A stretch of DNA of 64,000 bases, from NCBI GenBank assembly GCA_948567375.1, contig OX419756.1, positions 49,366,333-49,430,332 on the forward strand, in the 5' to 3' direction. Source of the DNA: Lunularia cruciata. Lineage: Eukaryota; Streptophyta; Marchantiopsida; Lunulariales; Lunulariaceae. Positions 12,792 through 24,518 of this stretch are shown here, in pieces (the first letter of the stretch is position 1; each line of letters starts with the position of its first letter). A model generated the notes under the pieces. That model was given only the letters and a program-made list of their open reading frames with translations. It was not told the DNA's origin and searched no databases. The position numbers were made by a program, and so were the translations under genes.

Positions 12792-14681
12792 TGTGGTACC
12801 CACATTTTTCTTTTTGGACAAGTTTTGAAGAAGAAATGCCTTGCTGGACCCAAATTGAAACCAAATGGAGAAGAAATGAGGGGAAACTTGTGTTTTGATC
12901 AAGCTTGAGGAAGTCGACTTCATATTGGAGGAAGAAGGACTCGGATTGGATCAAACCCAAAGAAGTTTACTTCGTGTTAGAGGAGAAAAAACTCGGATCA
13001 AACGCTGAAGGAGGGCAGACCCAAAGGAGGAAGGGAAGTTGCAGGTCAGGATTCTTGTGGGGGCCATATCTCAATGATCAAAAGTCCAAATCATGCATGC
13101 TATATCTCGTTGGAAGCATCTTGTTCAAGGCTTTCCATTTCCACCAAAATTGCAAAGTTTAGAGGTCTGTAGAAGAAGTGACAAGCATTTGAAGCATTTG
13201 GGAGTAGATGTACAAAGTAGTTTGGTGTCTTAAGGCCAATGTGACTTTGGACTTTGGGTTTACATGACTTCGGGTCTAAAGACTTTACCTCAAGACAAAC
13301 ATGATTCAACCCAAGGAAGTTGGACCTCAAAGTGGAGTGAAGGTGACTTTGGGAAGAGCACAAGGATCAGAGGAAGTTAGAGTAGGGAAAGAAGATAGTT
13401 AAGATACCCATGACTTCAATTTTAGTTCTCATTGAAGATAAGATAGAATTGAAGGAGAAATAGTAGTAGTGAATAACCCAAAGTGCAAGATCAGACAGTA
13501 AGTATCTTCAAGTCAGTTACATGAGTGATTAAGAGAAAGTGGGTTACAAATTGAAGGTGTATGTGGTGTATTCATGCTTTCAATTACAAGTCTTGATGAT
13601 GGCATAGTAGAATTAGCAAAAGAATTAATAATAGTTAGACCTAAAGTAAGAGAGATAGGAAGGCAGGTGTCTTTGGATTTGACATTTGACACTTTAGAGA
13701 AGAGTGGGTTGGGAGATAGAGATTTAGAAGGATTCCTTGTGATAGGAATTGTAGATCAGAGTGGAGAAGTAGTAGAATTGATAGATGAATTATAAGTTGT
13801 GAAACCCAAGGACAGAGTAGTAGTGAGTAAAGTTACTTCAGAATTGGAAGCCAAGGAAGAAGTAGACATTGGATCAGAGTAGAAATTGATTTGAGATTTG
13901 AAGAGATAGATATGAAGGGTTGCATTGTCATTTTGGATCTCCAGGTTAGAAGAAATGTTGTAGAGCGGTATAGTTGTTAGAACTTTTGATTGTTTCACTA
14001 CTTAAGAGTGGCATTTGAAGTCAAATGTTGTTCAGTGCTCATTATTTATGAGAATAGATAAAGTGAAGTGTTGTGAAGTAGTGCTTGTTGCTTAAGCTTG
14101 ATTCCGAGTATCAACTTTGTGTTTGTGTTTGTGAGTATGTGGAGAAATTTGAGGTGCAAGTTAGTGTGCTTGTTGGATGTTGGATTCCGTAGCCTTGATC
14201 TTCATTTTGTTTATTTGATCCTGAGTGAAGTGCAATCAAAGCAATGCCTTGACAGATCAGAGAAGAATTGTAGTGTTGGTAGTATTCTGCATTTGTGAGT
14301 GTAGTGCAAGGTTGATGTGAAGCAATTTCAATCGAGGAAGTTGTGCCTTCAGTGGAGGGGTGGAACACAATTCTGAGGCAAAGTTGTTTTGTAGTGAAGT
14401 GCCATTTTTGGGAGAGCCTGAATCATCACAATCAAGATTGTTTGGAAAAATTTGATGGAGTTGTGATTATAGAGTGTTAATTTGTGACAAGATTGTGAAT
14501 CAATGCTTGTTACTCTCTTTTGGGTGTGGTTTCTACCTGAGAGATTAAAGAAGAAATCAAGAAGAATTACATTGTTATTGTCTAAATTACTTCATATTTA
14601 GACATTTCTGACTTGTATCTCTACGGGAACAAACTTTACTTACCTGATTACCACAAAAGTGATATTTGCTGGGTTGTCACA
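12792..14681 (+). mobile_element. XB: short (1.9 kb) family X derivative inside XA
   Basis: XB has the complete X ends, TGTGGTACCC at 12792 and GGGTTGTCACA at 14681, and a perfect 5-bp target duplication AGAGA (12787-12791 and 14682-14686). The XA coding sequence is interrupted exactly there and resumes after it. At 1890 bp it is half the usual X length: it keeps about 0.8 kb of 5' sequence, the tail of the coding region and the 3' region. Because it has clean ends and a target duplication, the reduced form itself was mobile, presumably with help from a longer relative. Confidence 0.85.
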
Positions 14682-15873
14682 AGAGATAGAACCATAGAGA
14701 AAAATGTCATAGCAAGGGAGAGACAAGTAGCGGAATATGAAATCTTGAAACAATAGTTTGTTGATTCGAGATTAGAGCTTATCCATGCTATGGCAAGAGT
14801 AGCAAAGAAGGAGCAAGAGCTTGATAGAGTGATGGAGAGTGTAGAAGAGAAGAAGCAACTTTGGCAAGGAGAGTTGAAAATGAGATATAGGGAGGAGGAA
14901 CAATTAAGAGGGTTACTTTGCAATTTGGAGGAGAAGATTGTGCAGAAGAAGGAGAAGGAGACAATGAAATCCGAGTTCAAAGCAGAATTGGCAATGTATA
15001 GAGAAGATTGGCTTGCAGATCAAGAACAAGAGAGAAGAATGAGACTGGAGCCATTGATGGAGATAGTAACAAAGATGAATGTGATGTTGAGTACAAAAGC
15101 TAGCATGAAAATTGAAGAGATGAGAATGCACAAGTTGAAGTTGTTGGTGCAAGAGACGAGGAAGAGAAATACAAAGGATAAAGATTTGAACGCCTTACTT
15201 ATTCGTCTCAAAACTTGTGTAGATGGGAAGATATTGGAAGTGGAAGACAATATCACAATTAGATTAGACTTAGTGAATTTGGAAATAGATAAATTTTGGA
15301 AGGATGTAAGAGCAAAACCTGAAGTAGATGACATAGGAGTGCAAATATATCTTTGAAGTTACTAGTGGAGATGTTAGAGAAGAGTGGGTCAATAGATAGA
15401 GACTTAGAAAGAATACCTGTAATGGGAATTGTAGATCAAAGTGAAGAAGTGTTAGAATTGGTAGAGGAATTAGTAGTTATGAAAACCGAGGATAGAGTAA
15501 TGTGTGAAGTCACTTTGAGAATGGGAGCCAAAGTCAATGTTGACATTAGATTGGAGTAGAATCAGATTTGAGATTTGAAGAAGCAGATATGACAAGGTGC
15601 ATTGCGGATCTGCACCATCACAATCAAGATTGTTTGGAAAGATTTGATGGAGTTCCGATTAAGGAGTGTTAATTTGTGACAAGACTACGAGTCAGTGCTT
15701 GTTACTCTCTTCTGGGTGTGGTTTCTACCAAAGAGATTAAAGACACAACCAAGAAGAACTACATGGTGACTTTTGACTTTGTATTTGGACATTTCTGACC
15801 AGTATCTCTGTGGGAACAAACTTTACTTACCTGATTACCGCAAAAGTGATATTTGCCGGGTTGTCATAAAAAT

Positions 15874-17985
15874 CTCCTCAAATCTCTACTTCTCCTACTT
15901 GGTAACATTTAGGCCATACTTGAGGATAGCTAACCTTCTTTCTACCTCCTCAAGTGTCAATGGTGATTTATCTGGGTCCTTCAAAACCTTTGGCTTAGGT
16001 GCAAAATCCATAGCACACAAGGGATACACATCTGAATCCGATTCAGATTCATCCTCCTCCATAGAAGTTTCCTCCTCCATGCTTGTGTCCACACTTGAAG
16101 CTCTTTCTTCAGAATTTGATTCCCAATAATCATAAGATGGTGTATCTGAATGTGAAGTGTTGGTGGTGTTAGTCACAGGAACTATGACTCTATGGTTTGA
16201 TGGCCCAATCCTCAAGTACCCTTTGTGCCATCTATCAATTGTGCGTGCTACTCTCAACCATGGCCTCCCAATAAGTAAGTCATAGCTTGAATCCTTCAAG
16301 ACTTGGAAAGTCATGAGATTTTGAACTCACATAACTAAAACTACCACCTTATCCATCTCCCCTACTGGTCAAACTTGTTGCTTGTTTGCCATGCTCACCA
16401 CAAATGTTGAAGGTCTTGAGCGTATCATACCCAACTTCTTCATCAACATTTCAAACATGGCATTCATTGTTGATCCTCCATCAACAAGTGCATCCTTGAT
16501 GTTGTGACCATTCACTCTCACATCAATCTTAGAGGCATATTCACAAGCCTCCCATGGTGCTAGCTTGGCATCTACCACCCTCATTGATATTGGAGCTTTT
16601 GCCTTCTTCTTCCTCTTGCTCCTTGTAGAACTCAAACCATCTCTAAGCTCCTTTCTCAAGGGAGGGTTCAAAGCAATCAATCGGCCCACTGTGATATTAG
16701 CCTTGTGACTACCAACATCCTCCAACACAGTGTAGTTCCATTGTTGCTTTGAAATCAAAAAATCCTCCATCCCCAACTTCTTCCTTAGAGTCTTTGTTGT
16801 TGATGGTTTTAAGGTGCAAGTGCTCCTATTAGACATAGGAGTATCCTTGCTTGGAGTAAATTCTTGAGAAGAATGAACATCCTCTACAAAATGAGCTCTC
16901 TTCTTCTCTTGTGTCAAAAGCTCCAAATTAAGACCCTTGGAGTTTGAGCACTCTCCCTTCTCATACTTGCTCTCAACCACATTGATGGATGCTATCTCCT
17001 TACCTTTGTTTGGATTAGGAGCCACTTGGGTATCACTACCTCTCTCTTTCCCTCTATTGGCTCCCTCATAACCCCTTCCTCCATAGTAAGTGGAATTTGG
17101 GCAATTCCTTTGGATGTGACCTCTTCCTCCACAACCAAAACAATTTCTCTCATTAAAATTTTGGTTGGCTAGCCTTCACTATATGGATAACTTCCATTAA
17201 TCCTAGGCCCTCTCCCCACATTCTAATCCACCTCTCTCTTGTCCCGTAGTTGTACCACATTGATCTTGAGATTTGCAAGTTGTTCTATGATAATTTGAAG
17301 TGGATCCTTTGGTGGAGGTGCAAGAACTAGAGCAACTACTACTTGTGGTGCAACCCTTGCCACCAAAGTATTAGAAGTTCCACCATACTTGTAGCCTTGA
17401 GGAGGATGCACAACCTCCTTCACCACCAAATCACTCTCATCCCCTTCCAAACTCTCCTCCTACAAATTGCAATCTTGATAGCTTCAACCTTGGAAGAAGG
17501 TTTCTCATATCTCACCTTGTTTCTTATTTGTGGTCTTTATCCTCTTACAAAATTCTTGGTGAGCATGGCCCCCTATGCCAATCATTGTAGTCTCCACATC
17601 ATCCCCACCCTTCCTCAATACTATGTAAAATCTGGACTTTAACTTTTCCACTCTTTCCACATAGACTCTCACTTTCTCTCTATCTCCTTGTTTGAGAAAG
17701 GTAATCTCACTCATCAATCTCTCATAATACTCATCTAAAAGAAAGCTCTCAATGAGTATTGAAGTCAAAATCTCCCAAGACTCTTCTTTCCATCTCCCCT
17801 CTCACTTTTTTGGTATTCTAACTCATACCATGTAAGTATTGCATCCTCAAAGAAATCTGGTAATAATGAGGCCCACTCATTCTTCCTCCTCTCATTTTTT
17901 CCTATGAAAGCTCTCTTGAAGTCTCTCACAAAGGCCTCTACATCTTCTCCATCCTTGCCAAAGAAAACCGGAAGTTTCCCCATCT
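15874..17985 (-). pseudogene. gag: G2 gag and protease region (fossil)
   Basis: This is the upstream part of the G2 polyprotein on the minus strand. Gag starts at 17983 with MGKLPVFFGKDGEDVEAF. A degenerate zinc-knuckle region lies near 17100-17160. The protease signature LVDGGSTMNAM is near 16450-16500, and the acidic Glu/Asp/Ser linker is near 16020-16110. The last bases before XA correspond to the start of the RT domain. It is broken in several places. The adjacent XA element splits it from the RT portion at 8895-10184. Confidence 0.85.
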
Positions 17986-18214
17986 TAACCCCTCACTATC
18001 TTCTTTTCTCTCAATTTTTTTTCTTTCTCTCACTCTATAACTAATAGAGTATATACATGACTAACACCATTTGAGAATAATCCACTCTAGAGAACACAAA
18101 TGATTCAGGTTGCTCCAAGATTTCTATACCAACATCAAATTCTAGAGTGTATATTAATCGAACTCTCATGGATAGTTTATCCATAAGTTGAAAGATTATC
18201 TCCATCACTAATCT

Positions 18215-18660
18215 TGAGAACTAGCTGATGAAGGTGGTAGTATTTCTATAGTTGTACTAAGACTCTCCAAGATCCTTCACCACAGTCTCCAAAAGTGCTT
18301 TTAATCCACTATACTCATGTCCTTTTGGAAGTCCTTCCACTCCACAAACCTCACATAACTCCCTTAGATCTTCTCTCTCCCAATCTTGGTGAAGAAGGTC
18401 CAACAACTAAGCCTCTCCTTTCCCTCAATATCTTGCTCTCAAAGGTCAATGGACATAAACTTGCCTTATGTCACCTCTCTCCACATAGAAAGCACTTAGA
18501 CTCACTCTTTCCTCCAAGTGTTGTAGGTTTTTAGATCCTCTCAACACTCTCTTCAAATTCTATTGTAAACTCTCTTTTTCTGAAATCCACCCCTACAATC
18601 ACCTCAAACTCTTGGGGAACCTTGTATAGCCTCAATTTTCACTCTTAGTGACACTCTATG
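18215..18660 (-). pseudogene. G2 ORF1 relic
   Basis: Sequence matching the zinc-knuckle ORF1 of G1 and G4 is recognisable here on the minus strand, between gag and the leader, but it no longer reads as one frame. Its position confirms that ORF1 is a standard part of family G. Confidence 0.7.
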
Positions 18661-19027
18661 TTCCCAAGATGAGTCTAAACACTCAAACATGCTTTTTGTT
18701 GGCCTCACACTCCTCATGCATGAAATCTAAACTCTACAAAATTGACTCTTCCTCACAATGTCAGTCAAATCTCACAAGTGGTATGTCACAATCCTTTGAA
18801 ATTTTGTAACCTTTATTAAATCTTCAAGATATCACAAAATCACCTCAAAGACATCATAATGAACTACATGGTATACAAATGGGTCCAAATTCTCTAACAT
18901 AAGTTTAGCACTCTCCTCCCCTAAAGTTCTCCCAAGTGAGCTCTCATAGCCTCTTTCTGTCTAATATAGAATTGTACATGGAACATTATATTGCCTTCTA
19001 GAGAGGTCCAAACAACAAAACCAAAAA

Positions 19028-19714
19028 TCTGAGATGGCCTATCTCTCACTCAAGATGAACCTCTAATGGCTATTATGGTAGCGCACCATGGACTAAGAAG
19101 GCAAGGAACCCCAACTCCATCATACTCCTCCAAGGCTAACACTCCAAGACTCAAGACATTGCTCAATAGAGAACTCAATGAGAGAGAGATAGTTGCAAAT
19201 GAAAGGATGATGAGTACATCCTCACCCCTTGGTTATATACTTGTGAAATAGTTATGTACCAAAGTTACTAATTACTATAGTAACTCAAGTTACTAGACTA
19301 AAAGTCAAGTAAAGTCAAAAAGTAGAAAGGAATATTTATTCACATGGGCATATTCCTCTAGCATATGATCTTATCTTGACCTAACCACTAAGTCAAGGAT
19401 TCCTTCACATGGGCTATCCTTGGACTATAGAAGAATCCTAAAAAGGCTTGCGGGCCCAGGAGTTCTCAACTCTTTCCTCAAAGCCAAACACCTAGGAATA
19501 ATACCAAGTCAACACACTAGAATCCAAAATAGTGGTGCTCATCTTTTCCACTTCCTTTAAAGTAAGGTCCCCTCTATCTTAGCTATGACTAACTCTAGCT
19601 AATCATGACTAATGTTGAACCATCCTTTATCTCTATATAAATAATATCTCTCAAGTACTTGTAATACCAAGCAAAATATCACAATACTACACACATGCAC
19701 AAATGGGTGTTACA
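19028..19714 (-). repeat. G2 5' LTR
   Basis: This is a 687-bp G LTR on the minus strand, with its right edge at TGTAACACCC. Its inner end is more altered than in the other copies. It borders X1 coding sequence directly at 19715. Confidence 0.88.
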
Positions 19715-21788
19715 AACCCGAAGTAATGCAAATTGCAAACCCACAAGAAGACGAGTGGGTTAGGATCTCGGGAACGATCCTCCACAAGAAGAGGGTGAAA
19801 AAACACACAATGGCTTCAAAAGTGAGTAAGAAAAGTGTAGTGAGAGGAATTGCAATTTGTAGATTAGAAGTAATAGCACGGATCAAAGTCTTGGGAAGAC
19901 TTTGTATCACGTTCCTGGCCTGGAACTAGAACTTCAGTTTTCTAGGTTTCATGGTAGAAATCACAGCGAGCAATTGCAAGGATGGGCTGAAGCACAAGGG
20001 GAAGAGAGTAAATCTGGCTCAATGGACTGAGTCGGATTGGAGAATAGTCTTGGGGAGAGAAGCAGGAGAAGAAGGAGGTACCATCTTCTATTGGGAGTGT
20101 GATGCTTCAAAGAGACTGTTGAGGTGAGAAACTCAATCAATCAACCTCACACCAATAATGGAGATAAGGTAGATAGTTATAGAGACCCCAAGAGGAGAGG
20201 GATTGTAAGCCAAATGATGGAAATGTTCAAGCCGGAGCGAACCACCTATGTTATGATGCAACAAGCGGTGTTCTTTAACCAAATGTTTGCAGGAGAGGTA
20301 GTAGATTGGGCAAAATGTCTTCATCAACAAGTGGGGCAGATGATTTTGGGTTGGAGAATGGATATGCCATTGCATTATTTCATGCCCTTTGCAACTCATT
20401 TTTATTTTGGTCTGAGCTTGCTGACTTTGGAAGAAAGAAACCAAATGTGCTCACTGGGACAACCCGGCAAATATCACTTTTGCGGTAATCTGGTAAGTAA
20501 AGTTTGTTCCCGTATAGATACAATTCAAAATTCATCAAATACAAAGCAAAGTAACAACTTCAGTTCTTCTTGGTTGCGTCTTTAGTCACTCATGTGGAAA
20601 CCACACCCAGAAGAGAGTAACAAGCACTGACTCGCAGTCTTGTCACAACAATTTGTCACACTTAATCACAACTCCATCAAATCTTTCTAAACAATCTTGA
20701 TTGTGATGATTCAGGCTCTCCTAAAAATGGCACTTCACTGCAAAACAACTTTGCCTTAGAATTGTGTTCTACCCCTCCATTGAAGGCTTAACTTCCTCAA
20801 TCAAAATTGCTTTACATCAACTTAGTGTTGCACTCACAAATGCAGAATACTACCAACACTACAATTCCTCTCAAATCTGTCAAGGCATTGCTCCGATTGC
20901 ACTTCACTCAGGATCAAACACATAGAATGAAGATCAAGGTCCCTAAATCCAACATCCAATAAACACACTGACTTGCACTTCTAAATTCTCCCAACACTCA
21001 CAAACATAGGCATAGAATTGATATTCAGAATTAAGCTCAAACCACAAGCACCACTTCATAGCACTTTGCTTTATCTATTCTCAGCAATTATGAGCACTGA
21101 ACAACATATGGTTGTGAATGCCTGTGACAACCCGGCAAATATCACTTTTGCAGTAATCGGGTAAGTAAAGTTTGTTCCCGTAGAGATACGAGTCAGAAAT
21201 GTCCAAATACAAAGCAAAGTAACAATTTCAGTTCTTCTTGAGTTCTTTAGTCTCTCAGGTAGAAACCACACCCAGAAGAGAGTAACAAGCACTGACTCGC
21301 AGTCTTGTCACAAATTCACACTCCTTAATCACAACTCCATCAATTATTTCCAAACAATCTTGATTGTGATGATTCAGGCTCTCCCAAAAATGGCACTTCA
21401 CTGCAAAATGACTTCGCCTCAGAATTGTGTTCCACCCTTCCACTGAAGGCACAACTTCCTCGATTGAAATTGCTTCACATCAACTTTGCCCTGCACTCAC
21501 AAATGCAGAATACTACCAACACTACAATTCCTCTCAGATCTGTCAAGGCATTGCTTCGATTGCACTTTACTTAGGATCAAACACATAGAACGAAGATCAA
21601 GGCTATGGAATCCAACATCCAACAAGCACTCTGACTTGCACTTTGAATTTCTCCAAACACTCACAAACACAATTACAAAGTTGATACTCGGAATCAAGCT
21701 TAAGCGACGAGCACTGCTTCACAGCACTTTGCTTTATCTATTCTCAGAAATAATGAGCACTGACCAACAATTTCCTGCAAATGCCACT

Positions 21789-21797
21789 CTTAAATAG
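21789..21797 (-). promoter_or_regulatory. Second TATA-like motif near the 3' end of X3
   Basis: CTATTTAAG on the minus strand lies about 670 bp from the 3' end of X3, downstream of its gene. Equivalent motifs occur in X copy 1 (2591-2599), XB (near 13998), X2 (near 24921) and, as TATATAAAG, in X1 (29315-29323). A promoter so close to the 3' end resembles the U3/R arrangement of an LTR. Confidence 0.45.
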
Positions 21798-21948
21798 TGA
21801 AGCAATCAACAGTTCTAACAACTATACCGTTTCTACAACAACTATTCTAACCTACAGATCCGAAATGACAATGCACCTCTTCATATCTGCCCCTTCAAAT
21901 CTCAAATCGGTTACTTATCCGATCCGATGTCTACTTCTTCCTAGGCTT

Positions 21949-24472
21949 TCAACCCTGAACCCGAAGCATTCTACTTCCTACTACATTTTCCTTGGGTTTC
22001 AGATCTCCCACATCTTCTACCAGATCTAGCAATTCTCTTTCCTGATCTAAAATTGCACTAGTGGGTAATCTATCTAAATCCTCATCCTTCGACCCACTCT
22101 TCTCTAATGTCTCTGAGGGCAACTCCAAAGTCATTTGGATCCCGATGTTATCTACTTCAGGTTTTGCCTTAACATCCTGCCGAAGCTTTTCTAACTCTAT
22201 TCTCACTAAGTCTAATCTAATCGTGATATTGTCTTCTACTTCTAAGATCTTCCTATCTACACAAGTTCTCAATTTAATCAACAAGGCATTCAAATCTGTA
22301 TCTTTTGCTTGTCTTCGCCTCATTTCCTGCACCAACAATTTTAACTCGTGCAATCTCGTCTCCTCAATTCGAACGCTGGCCTCTGTACTCAACATCACGT
22401 TTACTCTGAGGACAATTTCCTTCAATGGCTCCAATCTTGTCTTGCGTTTGTGTTCCCGATCTGCAAGCCATTCTTCTCTGTACATCGCCAATTCTTCTTC
22501 AAATTCGGCCTTCACCGCTTCCTTCTCTTTCTCCTTTTGTGCAACTTTCTCTTCCTAATTACGAAGTAAGTCTCGTAATCTCTCTTCTTCTCTATATCTT
22601 GCAGCCAACTCTTGCTGCCAAAGTTGCTTCTTCTCCTCCATACTCTCCATCACTCGATCGAGCTCTTGATCCTTCGATGCTACCCTCGCCATAACATGGA
22701 TGAGTTCGACTCTTGAATCAGCAAACTGTTGCTTCAAGATTTCATGCTCCGCTACCTGTCTCTCCCTTGCAATGTCATTCTTCCTCGCAAGATCTTCTTG
22801 ATAACTCACTTCTCTCTTCAGATCTTTGATTACCTGACTCCTCTCGACTGCTTCTGCTCGCAGTACTTCTCTCTCTTCCTCTCCTCGGGTTATACTCTTC
22901 TTCAACTCCGAGTTTTCTTCTTCCAATCTTGATAAGACCTGCAACACAGTCTTTACCTCTGGACAAGTAGACTGCATCTCCTTCTTCTTCTTCTCCATCT
23001 TCACCAACAGCGGGCATACTACCATCTGCAGGTAATCTACTCCATTACTGACAACTTTGTCCTCCCACGGAGTGGTCTCTCTTCTTTCCTCATGTTCTCC
23101 CGATACTTGCCTTCTTCTCTGGAGTCTTCGTATCGGAATCGATGCCTCACTGCCCGAGCTTCCTTCTACTTCTTCCTTCCTTCACTCTACTCGGTCCCAC
23201 TTCACACTTCGCCTTACGTCTTGAGCAAATTCCTTGCTGTACTGCGATCTTCTTCTCCTCGCACACTGGTACTTCGTCTTCCAGCGCCGCATTGTCTTCG
23301 GTTTCTACTTCGGCTTGCATTTCTTCTTTGTATTCTTCAGCCGCTGGTACCAATGTCATCTCTCCTCCTTCCTCACTATCACTGCTCGTATCTCCACTTT
23401 GCAATGTCAGCTCAGGTTCCTCCTCACGGTCCGAGTCTTCCGTCTTGAGCTTGGCTTTGCCTTCTGAGTCTTCATCTTCCGACTCAATCACCACTATTCC
23501 TCACCTCGGGTTATTTTTCTGCATTTTCCGAGGTTTCTTGTTTTCTTCGGCTTCTGCTTACCTAGTTCTCTTCTTTGTCGGGGTACTTTCAACGACCTCC
23601 ACGTTCTTCCCTGTCTTTGCGTAGTAATCGTCTGTGCTCCGGATTTGGAGAATGTATTGTTGCTCCTCCTCGTCAACTTCTCTTCTCAAATCAGGATGGA
23701 AATGAGACACCATTCGATTACGCTCCGCCACATTGAGCAGATTTAACCCGAGGTAAAAATGGGCTGCAAATGGTATGATGTAGTGTGGAGGCGACTTATC
23801 CCATAGATTCCACACCATCTGCCTTGTTCTTCCTTGAAAGCACCTTGCCCAATTTATCGGTTCTCTTGCAAATAACTTGTGAAAGAACACCGCTTGGTGT
23901 TTCATCACATAGGTAGTTCTCTCCGCCTTCAAGAGGGCCATTAGTGCACTCACAATTCCTCTCCTCACTGGGTCTTTATAGCTCTCAACTTTATACCCAT
24001 TCTTTGTCCTCTTCAACGAGAAGGCATCTCTCACCTCCTACATTTCTTGGGCTATCTCTCCTTTCCCTAAGAACGTGGCTCCTTGCTCCGAGCCTGCCTT
24101 CTTCCCGAGTACGAGTCTCCAATCCGACTCTGTCCAGCGAGCCGGATTTCCTCTCTTCCCTTCTTCCTCGAGACCATCGAGACATTTACTCTCGTTGATT
24201 TCTGTCATGAATCCTGGAAAACTTACATTCCAATTCCATGCCAGAAAAGTGATCCAAAGTCGGCTCAAGACTTCGATCCTCGCTACTATATCTAATCTCC
24301 GAATTGCATGATTTCTCACTGCAAATTTGGATTTCTTCTTCCCTCCTCCCATCTCTTCTGCTTTCTTTCGGTCTCTCGATTTCTCTCTCTCAACTTCTCC
24401 CTTACGCACTAACACGAGTCCAACTCTATTTCCCTTTCCCCGATCACCTGCAAGACGACTCCTCAACGGCAA
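21949..24472 (-). pseudogene. X3 gene: globular plus coiled-coil protein, unknown family
   Basis: This is the coding region of the best-preserved X copy. The basic N-terminal part contains MGGGKKKSKFAVRNHAIRR. A conserved part of about 200 residues follows, with the signatures FLAWNWNVSFPGFM, KNGYKVESYKDP, REPINWARC and PFAAHFYLGLNLL. Then come an acidic Glu/Asp/Ser-rich stretch, a long coiled coil rich in Glu, Lys, Arg and Leu (about 22050-23000), and a C-terminal tail. I do not recognise the family. The QAVFFHKLF...INWA pattern loosely recalls the 'putative plant transposon protein' group, which is a weak inference. A gag-like structural role is possible given the coiled coil. It has about four or five interruptions, so it is a fossil. 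Confidence 0.65.
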
Positions 24473-24509
24473 AGGAAAATTGCTCGATATTTCATCGTTT
24501 CAGTTTCGA

Positions 24510-24518
24510 TTTTTATAG
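24510..24518 (-). promoter_or_regulatory. TATA motif upstream of the X3 gene
   Basis: CTATAAAAA on the minus strand lies about 390 bp inside the 5' end of X3 and about 40 bp before the first Met of the coding region. It matches the motif at the same place in XA, X2 and X4. Confidence 0.55.

Larger units (their letters stand above)
10185..15868 (+). mobile_element. XA: family X element, full length, with XB inside
   Basis: XA begins TGTGGTACCCACATTTTT at 10185 and ends GGGTTGTCATA at 15868. The flanking bases AAAAT (10180-10184 and 15869-15873) are duplicated, so both ends are defined. Without the nested XB the unit is about 3.8 kb. In order it has a 5' non-coding region with a TATA motif (10571-10579), the X coding region (about 10760-12786 and 14687-15560), and a 3' non-coding region ending in the conserved block. 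No direct terminal repeat joins its two ends. It belongs to the first X subfamily (MGGGKK start of the conserved part) with X2 and X3. The coding region is broken in several places. Confidence 0.85.
8734..19714 (-). mobile_element. G2: Ty3/gypsy (Athila/Tat-type) element, nested
   Basis: G2 runs on the minus strand from its 5' LTR (19028-19714) through leader, ORF1 relic, gag, protease and RT to RNase H, where it meets the LTR edge of G1 at 8733/8734. Inside the RT-upstream region it carries X copy XA (10185-15868), flanked by a duplicated AAAAT. Its sequence runs continuously across XA, since the coding text at 10150-10184 continues at 15874. Its outer edge at 19714 abuts X1 coding sequence, so G2 landed in X1. 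It is more decayed than G1 and G4, with a weak primer site and a broken ORF1, in line with its deeper position in the nest. Confidence 0.87.

Noticed and set aside
20455-21122. Direct repeat of X 3' regions at 20455 and 21123 as an LTR pair of one element
   Set aside because: The two blocks are the 3' ends of X2 and X3. The ATGCC duplication around 21123-24910 and the continuing X2 sequence at 24911 show one element inserted in the other, not paired LTRs.
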